A stretch of DNA of 64,000 nt from the NCBI RefSeq assembly GCF_014841565.1, contig NZ_JACYUD010000005.1, positions 248,001-312,000 of the forward strand. Reading direction: 5' to 3'. The position numbers and the translations under genes are program-made. Below are positions 16,065 through 24,576 of this stretch, one piece after another (the stretch's first letter is position 1; every line of letters begins with the position of its first letter). The stretch comes from Rhizobium sp. CFBP 8762. Lineage in GTDB: Bacteria; Pseudomonadota; Alphaproteobacteria; Rhizobiales; Rhizobiaceae. The notes below the pieces were generated by a model. The model did not search any database. It saw nothing but the letters and a program-made list of their open reading frames with translations, and was not told the DNA's origin.

Positions 16065-17126
16065 ATGGCTGCAATTCTTGAAGACGGCAGGCTTCGGCTT
16101 ACCGGCTATGTCGGCGACTATTATTTCGACGATGGGTTTACAGCGTCCGACGTGGTTCTTGCGCTCGGTCAAATCGAGGACGACGCCGAACTGACCGTTC
16201 ACATCAACTCGCCCGGCGGCATTGCCACGGACGGCGCTGCTATTCACGCGATGCTCACTGCCCGTATCGGCACGACGAACGTTGTTGTTGAAGGCATTGC
16301 CGCCTCTGCTGCTTCGTTGATCGCGATGGCCGGTGAGACCGTCACGATGTCAGCCGGCGCGATCATGATGATTCATGACCCGAGCACATACACGTTCGGC
16401 ACGTCATCGGATCTGTCCAAGACCATCGAGGGCCTTGAAGCGCTGGCGACGGCTTATTCACGCGTCTACGCCGCCAAGTCCGGTAAGTCGGCGGACGAGT
16501 GCCGCACGATCATGAAGGAAGAGCGTTGGTTGACCCCGGAAGAGGCAGTTGATCAAGGTTTTGCCGACGACACCACAGAGACAAAAGCGGCTCCGGTCGC
16601 TGCGTTCGACTACCGCACCTTTGCTCACGCGCCCAAAAAGCTTGTTGCATTGGCGAAGCGGAAAGACTGGTCAGAGCCCGGAGTGGCCGCGACTGCAACG
16701 GCAGCTCATGCCGCCACAACCCGCTCAAAACAGGAAATTGTCATGACGGATAAAGAACGTGCGGATCAGCTTGCCGCCGAAAATGCCCAGCTGAAAACTG
16801 ACCTCGAAACGGCGAAAGCCTCGGCTACCACAGCAGTAACAGCCGCGCTGGAGCGCCGCACGTCCATTATGGCGCTGGACGAAGCCAAGGGCCGCGAGAC
16901 GCTGGCCGAACACCTGTTCAACACTGGAATGAGCGTTGACGATGCAAAGGTGACACTGGCCGCTGCGCCAGCTGCTGCCACCGATACAACTCAACCCCCG
17001 ACAAACGACTACGAGCGTGCGCGGCTTGAAGCATCGCGCTTGGTGACACCCACTGGCGGCAAGCCAGCCCCGACAGCTCGTGTTGACATCGTTGCGGACA
17101 TGAAGCGCCGCCACGGCATCAGCTAA
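16065..17126 (+). CDS. Prohead protease, ClpP/S49-like, with C-terminal scaffold region
   Basis: 353 aa head maturation protease equivalent to lambda gpC. Residues 1-190 have the ClpP fold: 'VHINSPGGIATDGAAIHAML', nucleophile Ser81 in 'GIAASAASLIAMAG' and His104 in 'MMIHDP'. From about residue 227 the protein becomes an Ala- and Glu-rich coiled coil ('ADQLAAENAQLKTDLETAKA') of scaffold type. This C-terminal third has its own internal start at 16743. It would cleave scaffold and head proteins in the prohead. Confidence 0.93.
   Translation: MAAILEDGRLRLTGYVGDYYFDDGFTASDVVLALGQIEDDAELTVHINSPGGIATDGAAIHAMLTARIGTTNVVVEGIAASAASLIAMAGETVTMSAGAIMMIHDPSTYTFGTSSDLSKTIEGLEALATAYSRVYAAKSGKSADECRTIMKEERWLTPEEAVDQGFADDTTETKAAPVAAFDYRTFAHAPKKLVALAKRKDWSEPGVAATATAAHAATTRSKQEIVMTDKERADQLAAENAQLKTDLETAKASATTAVTAALERRTSIMALDEAKGRETLAEHLFNTGMSVDDAKVTLAAAPAAATDTTQPPTNDYERARLEASRLVTPTGGKPAPTARVDIVADMKRRHGIS
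16743..17126 (+). CDS. Nested capsid scaffold protein (Nu3-like), inferred internal start
   Basis: 127 aa, in frame inside the protease gene. The ATG at 16743 is preceded by AGGA at 16732-16735 with an ideal 7-nt spacer. The product is a coiled coil ('DKERADQLAAENAQLKTDLE') with a Thr/Pro-rich linker and a basic C-terminus ('DMKRRHGIS'), the layout of a scaffold with a capsid-binding tail. Lambda makes Nu3 from the 3' part of gene C in the same way. No separate scaffold gene is visible, which supports this reading. Confidence 0.65.
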   Translation: MTDKERADQLAAENAQLKTDLETAKASATTAVTAALERRTSIMALDEAKGRETLAEHLFNTGMSVDDAKVTLAAAPAAATDTTQPPTNDYERARLEASRLVTPTGGKPAPTARVDIVADMKRRHGIS

Positions 17127-17159
17127 CCCCATCCCCGTTCATTGGAGCAAAGACAGACA

Positions 17160-17534
17160 ATGGAAACCTACGCTTACAAGACGGCCTCTGATGTCGTCAA
17201 AGACGAGGGCGAGAACCGCTACTCGCGTGATGATGATGTGCTGGCCTCTGGCTCCGGCAAGGTGCTGGTCGGTACGGTGCTGGGACAGGTCACAGCCACC
17301 GGAAAGTTCAAGCCGCTGGCCCCGGCAGCGACCGACGGCACCCAGACCGCTGCTGCGATCATCCTGCAGTTTGCCGACGCCACAAGCGCTGATCAGCTCG
17401 TCGTGAACCTCAAGCGCCGCGCGCAGGTCGTTCTGCAGGCGCTGATCTGGCCCGCTGGCGTGACGCCTACCCAGCAATCCGCAGCCATCGCTGCACTTGA
17501 AAATCGCGGCATTGTCGCGCGCAACGGAGTTTGA
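17160..17534 (+). CDS. Head decoration protein (lambda gpD-like)
   Basis: 124 aa from the ATG at 17160, with GGAG 12 nt upstream; the in-frame TTG at 17142 is unlikely. gpD trimers clamp the expanded capsid. Family features are the flexible N-terminus, 'GTVLGQVTATGKFKPLAPAA', 'AAAIILQFADATSADQLVVN' and the C-terminal 'IAALENRGIVARNGV' helix and strand. It lies between protease and major capsid as in lambda (C-Nu3-D-E). Confidence 0.92.
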   Translation: METYAYKTASDVVKDEGENRYSRDDDVLASGSGKVLVGTVLGQVTATGKFKPLAPAATDGTQTAAAIILQFADATSADQLVVNLKRRAQVVLQALIWPAGVTPTQQSAAIAALENRGIVARNGV

Positions 17535-17540
17535 TCCACG

Positions 17541-18578
17541 ATGTCAACAGTTCTCGACCTTTTGCAGGCGCCCGAGTTTGCCGATAGCCGCCTGACAGAA
17601 AGCATCAACATCCCTCCGTACCGCACCGGACGGCCTGCGCAGTTGGGTATCTTCACGGATACGCCCATTGCCACCACCTACGTGCGTCTTGCTATCACCG
17701 ACGGGGAAATCACCATCATCCCCGCTCGTGAGCGCGGCGGTGAGAACAACCTCAATATGAGCAACGATCTGCGCGGCGTCACTATCGACATCCCGCATTT
17801 CCCGCTGGATGACGCCATCCGTCCGTCCGATCTGCAGAACATCATGGCGTTCGGTGAAGACTACGTGTTTGAAACGCTGCAGTCGGTCATGAACGACAAA
17901 CTGCAGAACCTTCGTTCCAAGCATGATGCCACGCACCACCATCTTGATTGGGGTGCCTTGAATGGCTTGGTTATCGACGCCGAAGGCAAGTTGATTGTCA
18001 ATTTGTACAACAAGTTCGATCTGACGGCTAACGTCGTAAACTTCGCCTTGGATACATCCGGCACCGACGTTGCGGCCAAGAACCGCGAAGCGAAGTCTAT
18101 TCTTCGCAAGAACCTGCGAGGGGCTGCGACCCGTGGTGCTGTTGTGCTGGCTGGCGGCACCTTCTTCGACAAGTACGTGTCACATCAGTATGTGCGCGAA
18201 AACCTGAAAAACTATGCAGGTGCAACGGCAAACCCGTCCCGTGATGACGTGGAAGATACCTTCACATTCGCAGGCATGAAGCTGGAGCGGATTGACGAAG
18301 AGTTCTCCTATCGTCGCCCGGACGGCACCTTTGTTGCTCGACCAGCCGTTGCCGCTGATGAAGCTATTCTGCTTCCGCTCGGTACGCAGTTGTTCAAGCG
18401 CTACATCGCGCCGCCAGACACCATCGCCGATGCGAACACCCGTCCGCGCCCAGGTGACAAGGTGTTCGTGTCGACTGAACGGTTGAAGCACAACAAGGGT
18501 TTGGACATCCACACGGAGTCCAACGTGCTGCCGATCTGCACGCGGCCCGAAGTGCTCGTCAAACTCAAAGCCAACTAA
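17541..18578 (+). CDS. Major capsid protein (lambda gpE family)
   Basis: 345 aa, against 341 aa for lambda gpE. It builds the icosahedral head. Recognised by 'YRTGRPAQLGIFTDTPIATT', 'VTIDIPHFPLDDAIRPSDLQ' and the C-terminal 'TESNVLPICTRPEVLVKL'. It starts 6 nt after the decoration gene. The lambda gpE and HK97 folds are related, and no N-terminal delta domain is seen, in line with a separate scaffold. Confidence 0.95.
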   Translation: MSTVLDLLQAPEFADSRLTESINIPPYRTGRPAQLGIFTDTPIATTYVRLAITDGEITIIPARERGGENNLNMSNDLRGVTIDIPHFPLDDAIRPSDLQNIMAFGEDYVFETLQSVMNDKLQNLRSKHDATHHHLDWGALNGLVIDAEGKLIVNLYNKFDLTANVVNFALDTSGTDVAAKNREAKSILRKNLRGAATRGAVVLAGGTFFDKYVSHQYVRENLKNYAGATANPSRDDVEDTFTFAGMKLERIDEEFSYRRPDGTFVARPAVAADEAILLPLGTQLFKRYIAPPDTIADANTRPRPGDKVFVSTERLKHNKGLDIHTESNVLPICTRPEVLVKLKAN

Positions 18579-18590
18579 GGAGCGACAGTC

Positions 18591-19001
18591 ATGTTTCACC
18601 GTTTCATTCGAAGCTTTGAGTTCAATCACCCCACGGACGGCAAGATCACCTATCCTCGCGGATGGGCTGGCGAACTGGATTCACTGATTGCCAGTGAAGC
18701 CGAAGCCGCTGGTGCGCTTTTTGTCACGGGATCGCCTTTTAGCGAAACCGAAGGGGCAACCGTGATCGACGCCACAGCTTCCGACGCCGCAGTCCAGGAG
18801 GCAAAGGCTGCTGCCGCTGCTGCTGAACAGCGCGCCACAGCTTCCGACGCCGCAGTCTCCTCTATCAAGGCAGCCGTCAAGGCCGTCAACGATGCGAAGG
18901 TTAAGGTTGTTGCCGCAGGCGAGAAGAAGGAAGCCAAGCAGGCAGCTGAAAACCTGCTTTTGAAGGCAGAGGCCGACCTCGCTACCCTCACGGCTTCCTG
19001 A
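18591..19001 (+). CDS. Ala-rich coiled-coil protein in the gpFI position
   Basis: 136 aa. The N-terminal 50 residues are a folded part ('FNHPTDGKITYPRGWAGELD'). The rest is an Ala/Lys/Glu coiled coil containing a duplicated 'ATASDAAV'. It lies directly after the major capsid gene, where lambda has FI, a packaging-assist protein whose N-terminus is also Ala-rich. The equivalence is positional only. Confidence 0.7.
   Translation: MFHRFIRSFEFNHPTDGKITYPRGWAGELDSLIASEAEAAGALFVTGSPFSETEGATVIDATASDAAVQEAKAAAAAAEQRATASDAAVSSIKAAVKAVNDAKVKVVAAGEKKEAKQAAENLLLKAEADLATLTAS
18771..18857 (+). repeat. Exact 24-bp direct repeat inside the coiled-coil gene
   Basis: GCCACAGCTTCCGACGCCGC followed by AGTC is present exactly at 18771-18794 and 18834-18857, 63 bp apart, so the unit is in frame (21 codons). 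It points to an internal duplication that lengthened the coiled coil. Confidence 0.75.
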
Positions 19002-19004
19002 TCC

Positions 19005-19388
19005 ATGGATTGGGGAAACGCGGAGGCGCAACTCGATGAGGCTTGCGCCTCCGTTTTCGATGTTACCATATGCTGGTTGCAGCCTAAAAAGAGCGGGCAG
19101 TCGGTCAACCATGGCGCTTTGAACGATGTAACCCGGCCACTTTTTGAGTTCATGGGCACAATCGATCTGGAGCCGCCTGCCGACCGGATAACCCGGCACC
19201 TACCTGCCGACCCCGGAGTGGTGAATGGCACAGTTTCCTATGATGCAGTCCTGACTGCTCATGTCGGGGACTGGCCGTATATGCCGCGTCGGGGTGATGC
19301 TGTTCTGACGGTTGGCAAGACGTACAGCATCGTTGCGATGCGCCTTGATGGTTCGATCCGCCAAGCGTTCTTCTTGAAAAAGGGATAG
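19005..19388 (+). CDS. Head-tail joining protein (gpFII-like)
   Basis: 127 aa (lambda gpFII 117 aa). The C-terminal part 'YMPRRGDAVLTVGKTYSIVA' followed by 'MRLDGSIRQAFFL' fits the FII-type beta barrel that caps the portal and receives the tail. It lies between the FI-position gene and the first tail gene. The assignment rests on position and size with moderate motif support. Confidence 0.65.
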   Translation: MDWGNAEAQLDEACASVFDVTICWLQPKKSGQSVNHGALNDVTRPLFEFMGTIDLEPPADRITRHLPADPGVVNGTVSYDAVLTAHVGDWPYMPRRGDAVLTVGKTYSIVAMRLDGSIRQAFFLKKG

Positions 19389-19392
19389 TGCA

Positions 19393-20091
19393 ATGCTTGC
19401 AGCAGAAGCCATGAGGCTTGCCGCAGTTGAGGTACTATGCCCAACGGCTGCAACAAGGGGCGAGGCGGCTTATCCAACACTGGCCGGTAAGCGTGTGTAT
19501 GACAGCCGGGCGGTGCCTCTTGAGGATTTGGACGGCGATGCACCGTTTACCCCTGTCATTGCGCTATACACCACCGAAAGCGGCGTATCGCTTCGCGGAC
19601 CAATGGCAGCGGCCGATGACACCGAAGCAGACGCCGTCCTTGATATCGTCGCTGAACTCGCGGTGTCGAGCGACGACGACGGCGAAACCATCGCCGACGC
19701 GATGATTGCGGAGGATCCGAAAGCACGCCTCGTGCTGGCCGCGCTCTGCTCTCAGGTTCGGCGCCTTCTGGAGCGAAGCCAATCCGGTGGGCTTTGGCGC
19801 ACCGTTGTCAAACGGATCATCAAGACAGAATACCAGTCGTTTGCCGTGCCACAGCTTGGCCTGCGCTGGCAGCGGATCACCATTCGCATGCACTGCGAAG
19901 TCCGAGACGACGACTACCAAATGACGGACGGCGGGCTGCCTGAGCCTATTCGTTCGCTTTACGCCAAGCTGCCCGCTGACTCCTACGCCAAGATACAGCT
20001 TGCAACGCTTTCCGCACATTTCGCCCCTGAGCTTCTTCCCTCACTACGGGAAGTCCGCGTCACCACTGCCGGTGTCACATCCGGCCTATAA
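19393..20091 (+). CDS. Tail terminator-like protein (Mu gp37 position)
   Basis: 232 aa. It precedes the DUF2635 and sheath genes, exactly where Mu has gp37, the tail terminator. The N-terminal half ('GKRVYDSRAVPLEDLDG', 'TPVIALYTTESGVSLRG', 'LDIVAELAV') has the alternating strand-helix look of tail terminators. The second half repeats such features ('RWQRITIRMHCEVRDDDY'). No confident family match can be named. Confidence 0.55.
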   Translation: MLAAEAMRLAAVEVLCPTAATRGEAAYPTLAGKRVYDSRAVPLEDLDGDAPFTPVIALYTTESGVSLRGPMAAADDTEADAVLDIVAELAVSSDDDGETIADAMIAEDPKARLVLAALCSQVRRLLERSQSGGLWRTVVKRIIKTEYQSFAVPQLGLRWQRITIRMHCEVRDDDYQMTDGGLPEPIRSLYAKLPADSYAKIQLATLSAHFAPELLPSLREVRVTTAGVTSGL

Positions 20092-20107
20092 GCCCCGTGA
20101 GGACAGT

Positions 20108-20293
20108 ATGACCCAACTTTACAGGCCAGTCCGTGGCCGCAGCGTACCCATGCCCGGTGGCCAGCCCGATTGGCCGGAAGAGGGCAGGGCTATTGACCCC
20201 AACAGTGCCTATGAGACCCGTTTGGTTCTCGACGGCGACCTTGTGCCTGTCTCTGACGACAAGGCTGAACCCAAGAACGGGAAAACGCCATGA
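20108..20293 (+). CDS. DUF2635 family protein (Mu gp38-like)
   Basis: 61 aa from the ATG at 20108. 'YRPVRGRSVPMPGGQPDWPE' and 'YETRLVLDGDLVPV' match the DUF2635 pattern (a short protein with a G-D-x-V segment) found just before Mu-type sheath genes. Its stop overlaps the sheath start. The exact role in tail assembly is unknown. Confidence 0.8.
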   Translation: MTQLYRPVRGRSVPMPGGQPDWPEEGRAIDPNSAYETRLVLDGDLVPVSDDKAEPKNGKTP

Positions 20294-21768
20294 GCAACAT
20301 TCCGGGCAATCTGACAGCCCCTATCTTCGCCTTCGACGTTCAGTCGGGTGGTCAGTTCGAAAACGCCAACCGCATGTTGCTGGTGGGACATGGTCTTGCT
20401 GCAGGCACGCTTGCCGCTGGCGGGATTGCAATCTGCAACAGTCGGACCGACGCTCGCGCGCTGGCCGGTGCTGGCTCCATGCTCGAAGCCATGTTCATTG
20501 CTGCTCGCCGCAATGCGCCATCGCAGGAAATCTGGCTTGGCCGTGCAGAAGACACCGGCACGGCAGAAATCCGCACCATTACTGTCGGTACTGTACCTCC
20601 TGCAGGCGGGCAGGGCGTGCTGCTGGTGACCGGTGAGCCGGTTTCGTTGACAATCAGCGCTGGAGATACTGCCGCCTCTGTAGCGGCCTCTCTGGCGGCT
20701 GCTATCAACGGGTATTTCAATCCGCTGACTGGCATGTCTCTGCCATTCACCGCGACTGCTGCTGCTGCTGTCGTCACACTGACCGCGCGCCATAAAGGCG
20801 TGTATGCCTCGGGTCTGGATGTGTTTATCCCGACGCTTGACACGGTCAACGTGTTCAACGGCGTGCTTACCTTCGCCACATCGACGCCGGGGGCTGGTTC
20901 TCCGAACGTTTCGGCGGTGCTTGCCGCCTTGAACGACGACGCCTTCGAGATGATCGTCAGCGCATTCGGGGACTCGGCCAACCTCAATTTGCTGAACGCA
21001 TTCTTGTCCGATGTGTCGGGCCGCTGGTCCTATGCCAAACAGCTCTACGGCCATGCGTTCTATCCGAAGACCGACACGGCTGCGAACCTGACCACCGCCG
21101 CACGGGCGCGCGACACATGGCATCTGACCATGATTCCGCGTTTTGCCAGCGGTGGCTTTGCCGAACCCGATTACATCTGGGTCGCGGCGTTTGTGGCACG
21201 GGTTGCCGGTTGGCTGGGCGGCGGTTCGAACGGCGATGTATCGCGCAACCAGACCGGGCTGATTGTCGAAGGCATTTCCGCGCCGCGTGATCGCGCCTAC
21301 TGGATGGATTACGCCACGCGCGAAGCCTTCCTGAAAAACGGCATGTCCACCTGGGCGGTCAATCGCAACGGCGATGTCACCATCGACAAGCTGATTACAC
21401 ACCAGCAGACCACCAACGGTGCGCCGGATACCACGTTCCGCGATCTGCAACGCCCGTTCCAGCTCACCTACGCGCTCAAGGCCTTCCGGGCGGCGCTGGC
21501 GTATGAGCACGGCAACAAGGCACTGGCTGACAGCAACCCGAGCAATCTGGCTGCAATCAGCACACCGCGCGATATCCTGGCCACTCTGTTTCATACCTAT
21601 CAGGGCATGCCCGGCGTTCTGGAAAACGCCGATACGGCGCTGCAGCAGATCGTTGTGGTGCGGGATACGGATAACCCGAACCGCGTCAACGTCTCCCTGC
21701 CGCTCGACTTCGTCAACGCGCTCGACATCTTCGCCGGTCTGGCGCGTGTCTACAGCCAGTTCCGCTAA
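20290..21768 (+). CDS. Tail sheath protein (Mu gpL-like)
   Basis: 492 aa, against 495 aa for Mu gpL. This contractile sheath subunit shows that the tail is of myovirus type. N-terminal 'GNLTAPIFAFDVQSGGQFEN', a central inserted domain, 'WVAAFVARVAGWLGG' and the C-terminal 'LPLDFVNALDIFAGLARVYS' that engages the tube and neighbours are visible. It is followed by the tube gene after 22 nt. Confidence 0.95.
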   Translation: MSNIPGNLTAPIFAFDVQSGGQFENANRMLLVGHGLAAGTLAAGGIAICNSRTDARALAGAGSMLEAMFIAARRNAPSQEIWLGRAEDTGTAEIRTITVGTVPPAGGQGVLLVTGEPVSLTISAGDTAASVAASLAAAINGYFNPLTGMSLPFTATAAAAVVTLTARHKGVYASGLDVFIPTLDTVNVFNGVLTFATSTPGAGSPNVSAVLAALNDDAFEMIVSAFGDSANLNLLNAFLSDVSGRWSYAKQLYGHAFYPKTDTAANLTTAARARDTWHLTMIPRFASGGFAEPDYIWVAAFVARVAGWLGGGSNGDVSRNQTGLIVEGISAPRDRAYWMDYATREAFLKNGMSTWAVNRNGDVTIDKLITHQQTTNGAPDTTFRDLQRPFQLTYALKAFRAALAYEHGNKALADSNPSNLAAISTPRDILATLFHTYQGMPGVLENADTALQQIVVVRDTDNPNRVNVSLPLDFVNALDIFAGLARVYSQFR

Positions 21769-21790
21769 TCCGCTTTAAGGAGCAATCACC

Positions 21791-22165
21791 ATGGCCAATA
21801 ATGATTACGGCGGGCGCATTACTATGCGTCTGTCCACCGGTGAATCGTTCTCGTTGCGCGGAACGCTGAACCTCAACACATCTGGCTTGTCCAGTGAAGC
21901 TGTCGTTAACCAGGACGGCAGTGTTGACCGCACAGGCACCCCACAGGCACGACGGTTTGAAATCACGTTCGCAGATCGTGGCATCAACCTCGACAAGCTG
22001 ATGAGCGCGCCGCGTTTCAATGTGACCTTTGATGAAGAGTTCACCGGTGTGACGCACTACTTCACCAGCGCTTTTCTGACTGGTGATCCGCAAATCAACC
22101 GGATGACTGGCGAAGTGAGCGGACTGACCGGTTCGGCGGAAAATTATAATCGGAGAGACAATTGA
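21791..22165 (+). CDS. Tail tube protein (Mu gpM-like)
   Basis: 124 aa (Mu gpM 118 aa). 'GGRITMRLSTGESFSLRGTL', 'DRTGTPQARRFEITFADRGI' and 'GDPQINRMTGEVSGLTGSAE' are typical of the tube family. It polymerises inside the sheath around the tape measure. The stop TGA overlaps the chaperone ATG (TGATG). Confidence 0.92.
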   Translation: MANNDYGGRITMRLSTGESFSLRGTLNLNTSGLSSEAVVNQDGSVDRTGTPQARRFEITFADRGINLDKLMSAPRFNVTFDEEFTGVTHYFTSAFLTGDPQINRMTGEVSGLTGSAENYNRRDN

Positions 22166-22527
22166 TGGGTACTGTTTCCGTCAAATTGTCTCGGACCTAT
22201 ACGGCCCACGAGGACGTGTTCGACACCATCGTTTTGCGTGAACCGACATACAAAGACATTTGCATGTCCGGTCTTGGCAAACCGCAGGAGTTGCAGCATA
22301 CGCCAAGCGGACCAATGGTCGCCACGTATCCGGGTATCATCGATGCGTATGTCCAGCGTCTGTTAAAGTCGCCCGGTTACGAGTGCATTGGGCAGCTCAG
22401 TGCGCATGACACGCTCGCTCTTGAGAAAGAGGTGTGTGGTTTTTTTCTCGTTTCGAAAATATCGCCACCGTCGCCCGACACCTCGTCTTCGGAGCAGGCC
22501 TCGAAACCACAACCGTCGAGCGAATGA
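22165..22527 (+). CDS. Tail assembly chaperone, unshifted product (Mu gp41-like)
   Basis: 120 aa from the ATG at 22165. 'TVSVKLSRTYTAHEDVFDTI' and 'LREPTYKDICMSGLGKPQEL' are the usual pattern of gp41/GpE-type tail chaperones, which bind the tape measure before tube growth. The last 27 residues, after the slippery site at 22440, are Ser/Pro-rich. The gene lies between tube and tape measure, as in Mu. Confidence 0.85.
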   Translation: MGTVSVKLSRTYTAHEDVFDTIVLREPTYKDICMSGLGKPQELQHTPSGPMVATYPGIIDAYVQRLLKSPGYECIGQLSAHDTLALEKEVCGFFLVSKISPPSPDTSSSEQASKPQPSSE

Positions 22528-22592
22528 CGGTTGACGACATCTTCCATTGGGCCGGTGAGTACATCGAGCATTTGAAGGGTAAACGCCAGTGA
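22165..22592 (+). CDS. Tail assembly chaperone, -1 frameshift extension
   Basis: If ribosomes slip -1 on TTTTTTT (22440-22446), translation continues for 48 residues ('RFENIATVARHLVFGAGLET', 'VDDIFHWAGEYIEHL') to TGA 22590-22592, giving about 142 aa. This extension looks like folded, helical protein, unlike the unshifted tail. It ends in a GTGA overlap with the tape-measure start. Lambda G-GT and Mu gp41 use the same device. Confidence 0.8.
22440..22446 (+). other. Slippery heptamer for -1 ribosomal frameshift
   Basis: In the zero frame the codons are GGT TTT TTT CTC, so T TTT TTT at 22440-22446 allows both tRNAs to re-pair after a -1 slip. It lies about 80 nt before the zero-frame stop, and the -1 frame is open through 22592. 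Confidence 0.8.
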
Positions 22593-24523
22593 GCAATCGG
22601 GAAATCACAGCAACCCTTCGCATGAACGCGGTCGATCGCACAGGCAAAGCGTTCGGTTCGATCGCTGGCAAGATGGATCACTTGAGCAAACGCGCTGGTG
22701 CCTTAAACACCAGACAGATGGCAGTAGCGCGCCTTGCATCTGGTGTGAACGACAGCATGCTGGTCACTGCGGCGCGTTACGCAGGACCTGCGGCTCTTGG
22801 TGCTGCGTTTGTTTATGCTGGCAAGCAGGCCGCAACGTTTGAGCAGAACCTGTTTGGCATTCAGAAGAAGAGCGGCGCTACATCCGAGCAGATGGCGAAG
22901 ATCAAAGACGAAATATTCGAAGTTGGTCGTGTCTTGCCTGTCAGCATTGATGAGATCACAGCGGCGTTCGAACGTGGTGCCGCAGCAGGTATCCCACTCG
23001 ATGAGCTGGCTGACTTTGCCAAGATCACGGTGCAGGTGGCTGACGCCTGGGACACGACCGCTGAGGGCGTAGGCAATACCTTTGCCGGCTTCACGGCTGG
23101 CATGGGCATTGCGCGCAAGGATCTGATGGGCTTTGCCAGCCTGATCAACGATCTGGCTGACAGCGGCATTGCCGACGAAGTAGATATTGCTGACTTTCTC
23201 GACCGATCTGGCGCGACGTTGAAGGGTTTTGGCATGACGCCGGAGGAAATCGCAGGCTATGGCGCCGCGATGCTGAACCTCAAAATGCCTGCCGAGGTTG
23301 CCGCGCGTGCAATGAACACGCTGAGCAGCAAGTTGCTTGCCCCGGAAAACCTGTCCAAAAAGGCCAAAGGTGGCCTAAAGGCAATTGTTGGTGATGTGAA
23401 AGCTTTCAGCAAGCTTTCCGGCGACCAGAAGATGATGACGTTTCTGAAAAGCCTTCAAAAGCTCGATAACCAAAAGCGAGCATCCTATCTCGGTGCATTG
23501 CTTGGCGAGGGCTTTAGCGACGAAATCGCCCGCGTGGTTGCAGGCTTGGACGAGGTAGAACGCAACCTCGAAATGGTTCGCAAAAACAACGAAAAGCCAT
23601 CGAACAGCATCGCAGGCGTTACCGAGGCGCAGCTTGATCTGTTCAACAAGCAAATGCAGTTGTTCAAGAACAATCTCGACGCTCTGGCCATTACGGCCGG
23701 CAATGCCGTCCTGCCAACTGCAACCGAAGTTCTGGGCAACCTGAACAAGGATTTCAGCAAAGATGCCGCCGTTCAGGAAGGCATGAGGAAGCTTGGTTAT
23801 TCGTGGGTCGATCGTGCCATGTATATGAGCTCCCAAGACGATATCGACAAACTGGCGATGGCTGGCGGGTACAAAGATCCAGAGCTTGAAAAGAAGCACA
23901 GGCAGGGTCCACCGACCCCCTACAATTTCTATCGTCCTGAGTTCCCCGGCGGTGGCGTCAACGTCCCGGGTAAGAATGGAAAATATAAGGTGGCTGGTGA
24001 TCAAGGTTTGCCCAGCGCCGACCATCCGATCCGTAAACGCCCCGATGGCAAGAAACATGGCTACGGTGAATTTCTGCCGCAGGGAAAAATTGAAGACGAC
24101 GACCTCACCCGCCGTGACCGACCTGCGCCCGCCGATCCGCTGCAAGCTGCCAAAGAGTTTCAGCGCATCGAAAAGATGATCAACGATCCTGATCTGGCAA
24201 GCAAAGCAAATGAAGCATTGCAAAAATTGCGCCAAGGCGGCGAGCAGGCGGGTGAAGCCATCAAAACAGCGGGGCAGACTGCTGGCGAGACGCTGGGCAA
24301 TGCGGCTGCATCCAACTTGCAGGGGCAGGCTGGTTCGATCGGAGCGGCCATTGCTGCAGCGGTCGCGCCGGGCATTGTAGCTGCCGTGCAAAATGCACAG
24401 CGTGCTGCAAACAACGGCGGGACGATGGGCGGCACGGTCAAGCCGCCTGCAGTCAATGCCGACACAGGCCGTTCAATGCCGCAATCACTCAGCCTGCCAA
24501 ATGGCGGTGGCTCGATGCCCTGA
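22589..24523 (+). CDS. Tail tape measure protein
   Basis: 644 aa, GTG start at 22589 overlapping the frameshift product's stop. The TP901-type core is visible at residues about 85-260 ('QNLFGIQKKSGATSEQMAKI', 'FERGAAAGIPLDELADFAKI', 'GFGMTPEEIAGYGAAML'). A hydrophobic stretch lies around residues 60-80. The C-terminal 120 residues are Ala/Gly/Gln-rich and probably disordered. Its length sets the tail length, and at 644 aa a tail near that of Mu (gp42, 687 aa) is expected. Confidence 0.92.
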   Translation: MSNREITATLRMNAVDRTGKAFGSIAGKMDHLSKRAGALNTRQMAVARLASGVNDSMLVTAARYAGPAALGAAFVYAGKQAATFEQNLFGIQKKSGATSEQMAKIKDEIFEVGRVLPVSIDEITAAFERGAAAGIPLDELADFAKITVQVADAWDTTAEGVGNTFAGFTAGMGIARKDLMGFASLINDLADSGIADEVDIADFLDRSGATLKGFGMTPEEIAGYGAAMLNLKMPAEVAARAMNTLSSKLLAPENLSKKAKGGLKAIVGDVKAFSKLSGDQKMMTFLKSLQKLDNQKRASYLGALLGEGFSDEIARVVAGLDEVERNLEMVRKNNEKPSNSIAGVTEAQLDLFNKQMQLFKNNLDALAITAGNAVLPTATEVLGNLNKDFSKDAAVQEGMRKLGYSWVDRAMYMSSQDDIDKLAMAGGYKDPELEKKHRQGPPTPYNFYRPEFPGGGVNVPGKNGKYKVAGDQGLPSADHPIRKRPDGKKHGYGEFLPQGKIEDDDLTRRDRPAPADPLQAAKEFQRIEKMINDPDLASKANEALQKLRQGGEQAGEAIKTAGQTAGETLGNAAASNLQGQAGSIGAAIAAAVAPGIVAAVQNAQRAANNGGTMGGTVKPPAVNADTGRSMPQSLSLPNGGGSMP

Positions 24524-24576
24524 CCTAATGGTGGCAGTCAGCGCGTCATGTCGCTGAATTTCTGAAAGCTTCGATC

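Noticed and set aside
20209-21594. Long open frame antisense to the sheath gene (461 codons)
   Set aside because: The opposite strand encodes a clear full-length sheath protein; the antisense frame has an Arg/His/Gly-rich composition and no domain.
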